8,399 nucleotides of DNA, taken from contig RZYD01000093.1 in NCBI GenBank assembly GCA_009930445.1, positions 1 to 8,399 on the forward strand. The letters are read 5' to 3'. The translations under genes were made by a program, and so were the position numbers. Positions 1-7,264 of the stretch are shown here, piece by piece (within the stretch, counting starts at the first letter, position 1; the number at the start of each line of letters is the position of its first letter). Source of the DNA: Bacteroidia bacterium. GTDB taxonomy: Bacteria; Bacteroidota; Bacteroidia; Bacteroidales; BM520. The notes beneath the pieces are model-generated. The model saw only the letters and a program-made list of their open reading frames with translations, ran no database searches and was not told the DNA's origin.

Positions 1-66
1 CAACTACTTTTGATACGAGCTGTGCCGCTCGAATACCCACTGCACCGGCAATTAACTATACCGCGT

Positions 67-182
67 GTTGGCAACTGGTGTTCATTCATATCCGTCTGTA
101 TTTCATATATTTAGCTTTATTTTCTTGTCATTATCAATCTGCACGAACCTATCTACAAAGTACAAATTTATTTTGTTTTTTT
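67..182 (+). repeat. Left inverted arm: three blocks shared with the right flank
   Basis: The arm reads inward from GTTGGCAAC (67-75), through ATTTAGCTTT (109-118), to AAATTTATTTTGTTTTTTT (164-182). The same three blocks occur in the same order on the opposite strand of the right flank. Sequence between the blocks is not conserved and spacings differ, so this is a degenerate repeat. It could be a boundary of an accessory segment or two members of a dispersed non-coding repeat family. Confidence 0.45.
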
Positions 183-200
183 GAGCGTGGGCAATCCCAA

Positions 201-220
201 AACCGTCCTGAAAGGCGGTT
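201..220. other. Small hairpin in the left flank
   Basis: AACCGTC (201-207) pairs with GGCGGTT (214-220), including one G-T pair, around the 6-nt loop CTGAAA. It lies between the 248-290 hairpin and the T-rich block of the left arm, so the 185-290 stretch is probably structured. No coding or known RNA family is recognised. Confidence 0.3.
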
Positions 221-247
221 ACTCGGGCAGGAGAGGCGGAAGCTCTT

Positions 248-290
248 CCCGCAAACTTTGGATTTGGTTTGGCTTTGAGCGGTTTGCGGG
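248..290. other. Hairpin downstream of the tolC-like gene
   Basis: CCCGCAAAC (248-256) and GTTTGCGGG (282-290) form a perfect 9-bp stem around a 25-nt TTTGG-rich loop, 24 nt past the last stop codon of the operon. There is no U-tract after it on the minus strand, so it is not a standard intrinsic terminator. It may still stop transcription or protect the mRNA 3' end. Confidence 0.4.
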
Positions 291-313
291 ATGTGCTTAC
301 GACTGTGGGATGG

Positions 314-1729
314 CTAATTTGTCAAGTTAATTACAGCAAAATACTCACCGCATACATAGTCTAAATCTCTAATTAAGTCTAAATAATTATTTTCCAGTTG
401 CAACAATGTTTCATGCGTTGATACCAGTGACCTGAATGCCTGGATATAATTATCAACACTTTCCTCTTGTAGCAAATACGATTCTTTCTTTGTTGCATAA
501 ATTCGTTTCCACGATTGCAAACTGGTCGTTGTACTAATCATTTGCTCTTTTTTCTTGGTAAGCGCATCTTTAAGCTGAAGAATATCTGACTTAATTAGTT
601 TTCTGCGGTCGGCAATAGTGTAATCAATAGCATTAATATCGGCCTGAGCTTTTGCTATGGTGTGCCTGAGTATTTTGGGGTCGTTTATCTTGATTTTAAT
701 ACCCGCATCAGCCGTAAGAAAATTGCCCTGTCTCACGTTGCCAGTGAATTCATAAAAATTATACCTGCCCCCTGTAGTTGCATAGATATCCCACTTTCCT
801 TTTTCTGCCAGCCTCTTTTTTTCTTCGGCATTTTTTTTAATAATACCCAATACTTTAAATTCGGTGTCATTATTTAAGGCTTTGTTAAAAATGCTATCAG
901 TAATTTCGTCGATGTAGTATTTACCAACATATCCGGGTTCGTTAAAATTTATTTCTATTTTTGTTAGCTGGCCTAACTGAATTTGTTCAACATTCATATA
1001 ACGTTGCATTTGGAGCTGCAACGAATATAAAGTAATCTCAAAACCAGTAATTTTTGAATTGAGGTTTGTTATTTCGCCACTAATTTGTTCCCTGTCTGAA
1101 TTTGTTGTGGTAATACTATCATCCTCTAATAGGTTAATTAATTCTTTGCGATATTCAATCAGCATTTCATAAATTTTTATTCTGGGAACCAGGTCATAAT
1201 ATTGTTCCAGGGCGTTGAGGATATTTTCCCGGACAGCATCAACATAATCGAGGTTTTTTGTATAAAGCTCGTTTTCCTCAAATGTCCTTTTTATAATTCT
1301 TTCCAATGTTCTGGAAGAAGAAAAAAGCGGAAAGCCAATTTCTGTTTCAATGAAATTTATCGTGCCGTGACCCGTGTTTTGCTCCCAGTCGTTATAAGTT
1401 CCCAACGCCACACCAATTGACGAACCGTCAAAGAAATCTTTTTTCATCCCTGCAGTCATATCAGAAGCATAGTCACCATCTGAGTTTGCACTAAATTTTG
1501 GAGCAACTATTAATGGGTTAAACTGGGTGTATTCACTTTCAAATAACTTAAAATTGCTCTTTGCCGATTCCAATTCGTAGTAGGCTGCTTTAATTCTGTC
1601 GTTTTGGTTGTAAGTTAACCTGATAATATTTTCAGGATTTAACATCAAGTCTGCTTCAATGCTGATTTGCGAGAATGATACCCGAGCAATCAATAAAAAA
1701 GTGGCAAAAAGTGCAATACGCATATTCAT
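314..1729 (-). CDS. TolC-like outer-membrane efflux channel protein
   Basis: 471 aa. Residues 1-20 form a signal peptide, with likely cleavage after SFS before Gln21. The mature part follows the TolC/OEP pattern: long charged helices (about 30-80 and 140-250), a beta-rich stretch (about 86-136), then a second strand-rich stretch (about 314-350) and a second helical hairpin (about 352-460). The opening, with ENIIRLTYNQND and a run of heptad-like helix, is typical of TolC-family N-termini. Proteins of this family form trimeric channels through the outer membrane and periplasm that dock on an inner-membrane pump and adaptor; neither partner is encoded here. The ATG at 1727-1729 gives the full signal peptide; a second ATG two codons later is possible. 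No Shine-Dalgarno sequence precedes it, only an A/T-rich leader. It is the last gene of the cluster, 74 nt after the DUF1080-like gene. Only one Cys (residue 460) is present and there is no lipobox. Substrate unknown; family assignment fairly sure. Confidence 0.8.
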   Translation of the reverse strand: MNMRIALFATFLLIARVSFSQISIEADLMLNPENIIRLTYNQNDRIKAAYYELESAKSNFKLFESEYTQFNPLIVAPKFSANSDGDYASDMTAGMKKDFFDGSSIGVALGTYNDWEQNTGHGTINFIETEIGFPLFSSSRTLERIIKRTFEENELYTKNLDYVDAVRENILNALEQYYDLVPRIKIYEMLIEYRKELINLLEDDSITTTNSDREQISGEITNLNSKITGFEITLYSLQLQMQRYMNVEQIQLGQLTKIEINFNEPGYVGKYYIDEITDSIFNKALNNDTEFKVLGIIKKNAEEKKRLAEKGKWDIYATTGGRYNFYEFTGNVRQGNFLTADAGIKIKINDPKILRHTIAKAQADINAIDYTIADRRKLIKSDILQLKDALTKKKEQMISTTTSLQSWKRIYATKKESYLLQEESVDNYIQAFRSLVSTHETLLQLENNYLDLIRDLDYVCGEYFAVINLTN

Positions 1730-1745
1730 TTTTTAAATTTTTCAG

Positions 1746-1767
1746 ATTATCAATAATTTAGGATAAT
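1746..1767. other. Small hairpin in the gap before the tolC-like gene
   Basis: ATTATC (1746-1751) and GATAAT (1762-1767) form a 6-bp AT-rich stem with a 10-nt loop in the 74-nt gap between the DUF1080-like and tolC-like genes. It is too weak to call a terminator. It may affect the leader of the tolC-like message, or be chance in AT-rich DNA. Confidence 0.2.
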
Positions 1768-1803
1768 TAATTAAGTTTTTCCTGATGAACAAAAAACTAA
1801 CAA

Positions 1804-2502
1804 TTATTCAATTTGAATTTTCAAATCGTCAAAGTAAGTAACCGCATCCGCTTTTGTCCAAAAACCCACTTTGCCGGCATTAGTAAAAGTTTTGTCCTGC
1901 ACTTTAAAAATCTCTTTTCCGTTAAGAAATACCGTAAACAAATCGTCTTTCACCAACAATTTCAAAGTATTCCATCCTGTACCCAACGATGGTACATCCA
2001 CGCCATAGGTCTTTCCTTTACCCACCAATGGCAGGTCGGTGCGTTTGCCATTCTCCACTTTATACAATACTACATTGTCTTCAAGCGGATTGGCACGCAC
2101 CACATAATAGTTGTTTTTATCCGTAAATCGCCAAACAAAGCCGCCCCCTTGGTCGTGATTGCCTTTAACACCTTTTAGCCGAACAGTGAGTTCTATGTCT
2201 TTGGCTGAAATTTCATCGTTAACAATTACATTAAAATGGCCGTTGGGATTGTCGCTGTACAGTTGGCCCAATACTTTATTTCCCTGGTCATCCAATACTT
2301 TCCAATCGGTACTGCCTTGTCCGGTATAGAATTGAGACCAACCCGAAGGTAATTCTCCCGGTAATCCATTTTCAAAGCTGATAAGGGTGTCTTTAACTGT
2401 ATTGGTAATAGAAGTTGGATTTTCAACAGTTTTATTCTTTGGAGTATTGCTATAAGCCATAATGCAGATAAGTGCAAAAAAAACAATCATTGGTGTTTTC
2501 AT
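1804..2502 (-). CDS. Secreted DUF1080-like / concanavalin-like beta-sandwich protein
   Basis: 232 aa. A hydrophobic N-terminal segment (residues 5-17) looks like a signal peptide. There is a Cys at 13, but the preceding residues (ALI) do not make a good lipobox, so it is more likely exported than a lipoprotein. From about 40 to the end it resembles the DUF1080/3-keto-disaccharide-hydrolase-like jelly-roll fold: FENGLPGELPSGW near the start, a WRFTDKNNYYVVRANPLEDNVVLYK strand pair (124-148), GWNTLKLLVKDDLFTVFLNGKEI (176-198) and a closing GKVGFWTKADAVTYFDDLKI (210-229). Such domains bind or act on glycans in some proteins, but catalysis cannot be claimed here. Its ATG lies 1 nt after the receptor stop codon, so translation is probably coupled, which suggests that it works with the receptor. 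A 74-nt gap separates it from the tolC-like gene. The fold assignment is moderately sure and the function is unknown. Confidence 0.7.
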   Translation of the reverse strand: MKTPMIVFFALICIMAYSNTPKNKTVENPTSITNTVKDTLISFENGLPGELPSGWSQFYTGQGSTDWKVLDDQGNKVLGQLYSDNPNGHFNVIVNDEISAKDIELTVRLKGVKGNHDQGGGFVWRFTDKNNYYVVRANPLEDNVVLYKVENGKRTDLPLVGKGKTYGVDVPSLGTGWNTLKLLVKDDLFTVFLNGKEIFKVQDKTFTNAGKVGFWTKADAVTYFDDLKIQIE

Positions 2503-2503
2503 A

Positions 2504-4918
2504 TCATTCGTTTTTAAATTTATTTTCTAAGAGTTTTTCTTTAAATTCTGACTTAAAGGTATAAGCAAAAATCAGCATAACTGCCCTTGTATCTACTTTC
2601 CGATAGTGTGTATATTCAAAATTGCTGCCAGAAACAGTAGATTCACTGCGCTGTGTATCAAATATATCGGTTACTGTCAAAGCCAAACGCCCCTGACCTT
2701 TTAAGATTTTTTGCTGAAACCCAAGGTCAATAAAATAAACTTCCTTTATAATGCCTTGTGGAATGACAATGGGCGATGTATAATTAGTTGTGATTTGAAA
2801 CCTGCCGTTTTTCCAAACATCAAAATTGTTGATGAATTTAGCGTATCCTGACAACAAATTTTCCGGGGCATTTTGCAATTTGGCACTTGGTTCAATTCTT
2901 TGTTCGTATATTGATGCATCAAGATTTATTTTCCAAAAATTAATCGGGTTATAAGTAAAAAAAGCTTCTGCCCCATAAGTGTAAGAATTGCCAAAATTTT
3001 CAGGCCTTGTGGTGCTGACCCCGTTATTGTCGATAGTGGTATAAGGGAAAATACTGTTGCTCGTCAGGCGGTAAAACAAGGAAGTCGTAAGGCTTGCCTT
3101 TTTAAAGGTTTGATTTTGTGTTAATTCAAATGAGTGTGAAATCTCAGGCTGAATATCGGGATTGCCCGACCAAACGTTCAGCGAATCGGTAATATCAATA
3201 AAGGGACTGTAATCACCGATAGAGGGTCTGTTTATTCGCTTGCTGTAAGCAAGTTTGAACGAATTTCTTTTGGGTGTGTAATAAATTAACGATGCCGATG
3301 GATAAAGTTGAAAATAGTTATTAGAAAAATTGTACGAAGACTGAACATTATCGCCTGTATTCAAAACCTGTTCAGGTCTGATGCCGAAGTGATATTTCAA
3401 TTTCGGCTCTTGTTGTGTACCTGTCCAACCTGTGTATTGCAGATAAAGAGCATGAATTTGTTCGTTGAATTTAAAAATATCGGTGTGAGATAAGTCGGTT
3501 ATAAAACTGCCGTTTTGTTGGTTTGAACGAAGATAATCATCATTGATAAACCTAAGCGTGGTTTTATAACCGGTTTCAAATAATCCTGATTCTTTTATCG
3601 GATGCAAATAGTTTATCGAGAAATTAGTCAGGTTGGCATCTTCGTAAAAATGTGTTTTCTGTAAAAACGGGCTGCCTATCTCTGCGTTTTCCTCCGATAA
3701 GCTTTGAGTAGAGATGTCGGTGTTTTCCCTGTTGTATTCAATGGCAGAATTTGCATCTATGGAAAGTACCCTGTTCTGAATGAAATTTCTCGTATAATTG
3801 AACAAGAGTTCGCCAGTTTGGAAACGTCTTATTTCGTTTGAAAATCGGCTGTTACGGCTTGTAAAGTCATGCAATGATGTTTCTGTGGTGCTAACAATGG
3901 TTTCATAATTATCTTGTCCTTCAAAAAGCCAAATCCCTTCCAATTTAAAACTGTTTTTAGAATTTGGGGTATAGCCCACATTAAACCGTGCCGTTTGGGT
4001 TTGTATGGTACGTTCGTCTTCCCGTGGCTGTGATAGAAAATGGTTATCGTCAGAATCGTATTGAACACGCTGTTTGTTTACCGTGCGTGTTCTGGTAGTA
4101 AACCAATTGTCGTAAGCCAGGCCTAAATCCCATTTGTTTGTATTATGATTAAAAAGGAAGGAGCCATTTAAGCGATAGCGTGCTCCAAAACCGCCTCCTA
4201 AAGCTGCCGCTCCGTTTGTGCCAAGGTTTGTATTATTTTTAAGTACAATGTTTATAATTCCACTTTCGGCATCGGCATCGTATTTTGCAGAAGGATTTGT
4301 AAGAATTTCGATACGCTCGATGGTACTTGCCGGGATTTGTTCCAAATTTGTAACTCTGTCCACTCCACCAATAGCCGAAACCCTGCCGTTTATCATTATC
4401 AAGGGGGTTTTTCCACGCATAGTTAAATTTCCTTCCATATCAACCTGAACCCCGGGCATATTTTTCATTAAGTCGGCTGCCGTACCGCCAATTTGTGTCA
4501 AATTTTCCGATGCGTTCACCACAATTCCCTCATCTGTTCTCTGAATCAGGTTGCGAAAAGCTGTTATTTCAATAGCGTTCAATGCGATTGCATCCTGTTT
4601 CATTATAATGGTTCCCAAATCTATATTTTTGCTTACATCGTCAAGTATTACTGTTTGTTGATGATTTAAGAATCCGATAAACCGAAACTGAATAAAATAT
4701 TTACCAAGGGGGACATTCGTTAAATCAAAACTGCCCGTATTGTCTGTAACCGTTCCGTTAACGATAGTCGTTGAATCGTTAACGGAAGTAAGAAAAACAT
4801 TGACAAATTCAACAATATTGTTTTCGCTGTCTAATACTTTGCCTGATATGCTTCCTGATTTTTGCCCAAAAGCCAATACATGTATTAACAGCATTAGTGT
4901 AATTAATCCATATCTCAT
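2504..4918 (-). CDS. TonB-dependent outer-membrane receptor (carboxypeptidase-regulatory-like domain, plug and PF14905-type barrel)
   Basis: 804 aa. Residues 1-18 are a signal peptide (cleavage near AFG/Q). Residues about 22-108 form a carboxypeptidase-regulatory-like beta domain (SGSISGKVLD through GKYFIQFRFIGF). A plug domain spans about 115-230; its hallmarks are EITAF (117-121), MPGVQVDMEGNLTMRGKTPLIMINGR (154-179) and IERIEILTNPSAKYDADAESGIINIVLKN (200-228). The rest is a beta-barrel of alternating strands, including the RPSIGDYSPF...GNPDIQPE signature usual in the outer-membrane beta-barrel family PF14905. The length is normal for that family. The last residues (KSEFKEKLLENKFKNE) run past the final aromatic strand. 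Such proteins import ligands across the outer membrane using TonB energy; no SusD partner is adjacent, which argues against a classical polysaccharide-utilisation pair. It starts 10 nt after the propeller gene and ends 1 nt before the DUF1080-like gene. Ligand unknown; family call firm. Confidence 0.88.
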   Translation of the reverse strand: MRYGLITLMLLIHVLAFGQKSGSISGKVLDSENNIVEFVNVFLTSVNDSTTIVNGTVTDNTGSFDLTNVPLGKYFIQFRFIGFLNHQQTVILDDVSKNIDLGTIIMKQDAIALNAIEITAFRNLIQRTDEGIVVNASENLTQIGGTAADLMKNMPGVQVDMEGNLTMRGKTPLIMINGRVSAIGGVDRVTNLEQIPASTIERIEILTNPSAKYDADAESGIINIVLKNNTNLGTNGAAALGGGFGARYRLNGSFLFNHNTNKWDLGLAYDNWFTTRTRTVNKQRVQYDSDDNHFLSQPREDERTIQTQTARFNVGYTPNSKNSFKLEGIWLFEGQDNYETIVSTTETSLHDFTSRNSRFSNEIRRFQTGELLFNYTRNFIQNRVLSIDANSAIEYNRENTDISTQSLSEENAEIGSPFLQKTHFYEDANLTNFSINYLHPIKESGLFETGYKTTLRFINDDYLRSNQQNGSFITDLSHTDIFKFNEQIHALYLQYTGWTGTQQEPKLKYHFGIRPEQVLNTGDNVQSSYNFSNNYFQLYPSASLIYYTPKRNSFKLAYSKRINRPSIGDYSPFIDITDSLNVWSGNPDIQPEISHSFELTQNQTFKKASLTTSLFYRLTSNSIFPYTTIDNNGVSTTRPENFGNSYTYGAEAFFTYNPINFWKINLDASIYEQRIEPSAKLQNAPENLLSGYAKFINNFDVWKNGRFQITTNYTSPIVIPQGIIKEVYFIDLGFQQKILKGQGRLALTVTDIFDTQRSESTVSGSNFEYTHYRKVDTRAVMLIFAYTFKSEFKEKLLENKFKNE

Positions 4919-4928
4919 AAATCAACAA

Positions 4929-5906
4929 TTATTTTGTATTTGCCACCCACAAACGTTTTGGGTTTTTCCCAACCGGAATAGTCGCCACCACTTTCCAATT
5001 TGCAACATCAATAATACTGGCATCATTTGATGAAGTGTTGCTTACAACTGCAAATTTACCGTCAGAAGTTAGTTCTATCCAGTTTGGGTTTTTGCCGGCT
5101 GTAATATTTTTCAGGATTTTATCCGATGCTACATCAATAGCCGTTACATCGTTAGTAAACTGGCTCGTCAGGTAAACGGTTTTGCCGTCAGGAGCTACAG
5201 AAAGTCCGTGGGCTGCTTTCCCTTCGTTATCAAATTTGTCCGATTGCGGTAAAAGAACCTGGGCTATGATTTTGTTTTGCTCCGCATCAATTTTTACCTG
5301 TCCGTGAAACCAGCGAATGGTCAGATAAATATATTTTCCGTCAGGTGTAGCGGTCATCACTCTCGGAAATCCGAAAGTTGGAATTTCTGCTACGACTTTC
5401 ATGCTGTCCAGATTCACTTTTACGATTTTATTGTCTCCTTCGGAAGTTACCCAAGCTGTTTTCCCATCTGACATAGGCAATACAATGTGTGGGTTTTTGC
5501 CAACGGGAATTGAATTGACCAACTTCCAATTAGCGGTTGAAATCACATCAACCTTATGTTCTCCGTTGATGGCGGTTAAAACATACTTACCGTCAATGCT
5601 GAAACTTAACTGGTGAGGTGTCTTACCAACGGAAATGGTCTGTTTTACTTTATTGTCGGCGGCACTAATAATAGAAACTGTATTATCGCCTTCATTGCTT
5701 ACGGCAATCCAATTTCCGTCAGGTGAAACGGCTACCCCATGCGGCTTGCTCCCTGTAGTAATATCGGCAATTTTTTGATTTTTCTGAATGTCAATAACAG
5801 AAATAAAGTCGCTGCCATAGTTGGTAATGTAAGCTTTTGGCGTTTGAGCAAAAAGCACTGTACTAATTAGTGTTATTGCTGTTGTCAAGATTATTTTGCT
5901 GTTCAT
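4929..5906 (-). CDS. Secreted seven-bladed YVTN/YncE-like beta-propeller protein
   Basis: 325 aa. Residues 1-20 form a signal peptide (cleavage near LFA/Q). The mature protein is a run of YVTN-type repeats with SPDG/TPDG/APDG turns. An equivalent residue follows (or nearly follows) the Pro in the loop of each blade: His56, His98, His140, Arg182, His233, Asn275 and Lys317. The spacing is exactly 42 residues except for 51 between blades 4 and 5. This gives seven blades; the N-terminal strand AYITN probably closes the ring with the C-terminal RLWVANTK. There are no CxxCH haem motifs and no Cys-rich region. YncE-like propellers are periplasmic or surface binding proteins, often near receptor genes; no enzyme activity can be claimed. 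The start at 5904-5906 gives a clean signal peptide after an A-rich leader. It follows the kinase by 74 nt, a gap that holds a motif shared with the regulator gene, and precedes the receptor by 10 nt, which suggests cotranscription with it. Confidence 0.87.
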   Translation of the reverse strand: MNSKIILTTAITLISTVLFAQTPKAYITNYGSDFISVIDIQKNQKIADITTGSKPHGVAVSPDGNWIAVSNEGDNTVSIISAADNKVKQTISVGKTPHQLSFSIDGKYVLTAINGEHKVDVISTANWKLVNSIPVGKNPHIVLPMSDGKTAWVTSEGDNKIVKVNLDSMKVVAEIPTFGFPRVMTATPDGKYIYLTIRWFHGQVKIDAEQNKIIAQVLLPQSDKFDNEGKAAHGLSVAPDGKTVYLTSQFTNDVTAIDVASDKILKNITAGKNPNWIELTSDGKFAVVSNTSSNDASIIDVANWKVVATIPVGKNPKRLWVANTK

Positions 5907-5946
5907 TTTTCAATAGTTTTAAATGATTTACCTTACAAAGGAAACC

Positions 5947-5968
5947 ATTGAATCTGTAGAAAAATGGG
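5947..5968 (-). promoter_or_regulatory. Candidate regulator-binding motif upstream of the propeller gene
   Basis: This is the second copy of the motif, in the 74-nt gap between kinase and propeller genes, ending 40 nt before the propeller ATG. It has the same orientation as the copy upstream of the regulator gene. It also overlaps a short dyad, CCATT at 5945-5949 and AATGG at 5963-5967. The position suits a separate, regulated promoter for the propeller-receptor genes. No clear TTTG/TAnnTTTG promoter pair is visible beside it. Confidence 0.35.
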
Positions 5969-5980
5969 AATCGGAACTGT

Positions 5981-7264
5981 TTATTGAAAATTCACTTCGA
6001 AGATATGCAAGGCTCCATCACTTCGGTAACAAAGTTCCCAACCGCTGGTATCTGCAATTTTTTTAGCTATGGACAATCCGAGACCCCACGAATCAGGATT
6101 TCCCGATTGCTTATAAAAACGGTTAAACAATTTTTCTTTATCCAACATTGAGCCTTCTTCATCTTTTTTGTGGCCTGAATTGGAAATAGTAAGCTGCTTT
6201 TCTCCTACATAAATGGTTAGTATGCCATTTTCTGTATTATGCAAAAAAGCATTTTTAAGCAGGTTCTGAATAAGAATTTCCGTGAGCATGATATTGCCCT
6301 GTACTGTCAGTTGGGTTTCTGATTTAATCGTTACTGAAATATTAAGTTTTGATTTCTGTTCTTCATAATATTCCATTGACTGCCGTATAATCTGATTTAC
6401 ATCAACCTGGTCAGTTAACAGGAACTGACGATTTTCAATTTTCGATAGTAAAAGAAGGGTTTTATTTAGTTTTTTTAAACGTTGGGTGGAGCTTATAAGT
6501 CCTTCCACAATCTCTGCCTGCTCTTTTGTCAACTCTGCCCGCCCTATTAGGGCTTCCAGTCGTGACTGCATTACGGCAAGTGGTGTTTGCATTTCATGGG
6601 AGGCATTTTCAATAAATTGTTTTTGACTGGTAAATACTTCCATATTTTTCAAAACCAATTCATTAATGGACTCATTAAGCATCTTAAATTCTTCAATCTG
6701 AGAAGATGATAACTCTGGAAGCTGCTGCTTGTCGAGGCGAAAACCACGAAGTTTTTCCAACATATCGTAGAATGGTTTCCAAATTTTTCGTGAAATTATT
6801 CGCTGTGATAAATAAAAAGAGAGTGATAGCCCGGTAAGCAAAATTCCAAGAAAAAAGGCAATTGTGCCTAACATTTCATCGGCTTCAAGATGCGGTGCTA
6901 AAATCTCCAATTTGTAATATTGGTTATGGATTTCTACAAAAGTGTTTAATTTCCTGTATTCATCGAGTTCATCATCTACAGGTTCATAAATTAGCGTATC
7001 TGTATAGTTTTCTTTGCTTTTTTGGAAAGTTGCAGCATCTATGGCATAAAAAGTAAAATCGTCCAGCGGGTTATCACCTTGAAATGGAGCTTCAGGATTG
7101 GTTTTGAGGTATGCAAGCAGGTTAATTTTTCTATTATGCAACACCTCGTCCACATTCCGAAGTACATTCCAGTTAAGCACTACGTAAAACAGAATGGAAA
7201 AAATTCCAAACAGAATCATGAAATAACGCAACTGAATCCGTGAGGTGTAGGTAAGTAGCTTCAT
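5981..7264 (-). CDS. Membrane-bound sensor histidine kinase
   Basis: 427 aa. Transmembrane segment 1 lies at about 13-33 and segment 2 at about 131-153, enclosing a periplasmic sensor region of roughly 95 residues that is rich in acidic residues. A HAMP-like linker (about 154-208) follows. The dimerisation/phosphoacceptor helix carries ASHEMQTPLA with the phospho-accepting His223. The ATPase domain shows the N box LIQNLLKNAFLHN (Asn334, Asn338), an F-box LFNRFYK (379-385) and a G2 box WGLGLSIAKK (393-402). The G1 box is unusual: it reads ISNSG (360-364), with Asn where the DxGxG Asp is expected, a variant I believe also occurs in other Bacteroidetes kinases. Its ATG overlaps the regulator stop codon by 4 nt (ATGA), so the two form a translationally coupled pair. 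The signal sensed is unknown; the downstream genes suggest something at the cell envelope. Confidence 0.93.
   Translation of the reverse strand: MKLLTYTSRIQLRYFMILFGIFSILFYVVLNWNVLRNVDEVLHNRKINLLAYLKTNPEAPFQGDNPLDDFTFYAIDAATFQKSKENYTDTLIYEPVDDELDEYRKLNTFVEIHNQYYKLEILAPHLEADEMLGTIAFFLGILLTGLSLSFYLSQRIISRKIWKPFYDMLEKLRGFRLDKQQLPELSSSQIEEFKMLNESINELVLKNMEVFTSQKQFIENASHEMQTPLAVMQSRLEALIGRAELTKEQAEIVEGLISSTQRLKKLNKTLLLLSKIENRQFLLTDQVDVNQIIRQSMEYYEEQKSKLNISVTIKSETQLTVQGNIMLTEILIQNLLKNAFLHNTENGILTIYVGEKQLTISNSGHKKDEEGSMLDKEKLFNRFYKQSGNPDSWGLGLSIAKKIADTSGWELCYRSDGALHIFEVNFQ

Larger units (their letters stand above)
1..313. other. Left non-coding flank
   Basis: No supportable gene is present. The stretch holds a 5-bp hairpin (CGAGC 16-20 with GCTCG 27-31), the left inverted arm, and two hairpins at 201-220 and 248-290. 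A 66-codon open frame on the plus strand has no homology-like features, no signal peptide pattern and crosses the repeat, so it is not called. Confidence 0.6.

Noticed and set aside
67..75. Integron attC site, suggested by GTTGGCAAC motifs at both flanks
   Set aside because: The motif does not fit the GTTRRRY / RYYYAAC core sites, and no integrase or cassette array is present.
78..278. 66-codon plus-strand open frame in the left flank
   Set aside because: It crosses the repeat arm and hairpins, has no recognisable domain, and low-complexity T-rich DNA explains it.
248..290. Rho-independent terminator of the operon
   Set aside because: The stem is good, but the minus-strand sequence after it is AAGAGCTTCC, with no U-tract.
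1813..2178. 121-codon plus-strand open frame opposite the DUF1080-like gene
   Set aside because: It is antisense to a gene with clear signal peptide and domain pattern; its own translation shows no recognisable features.
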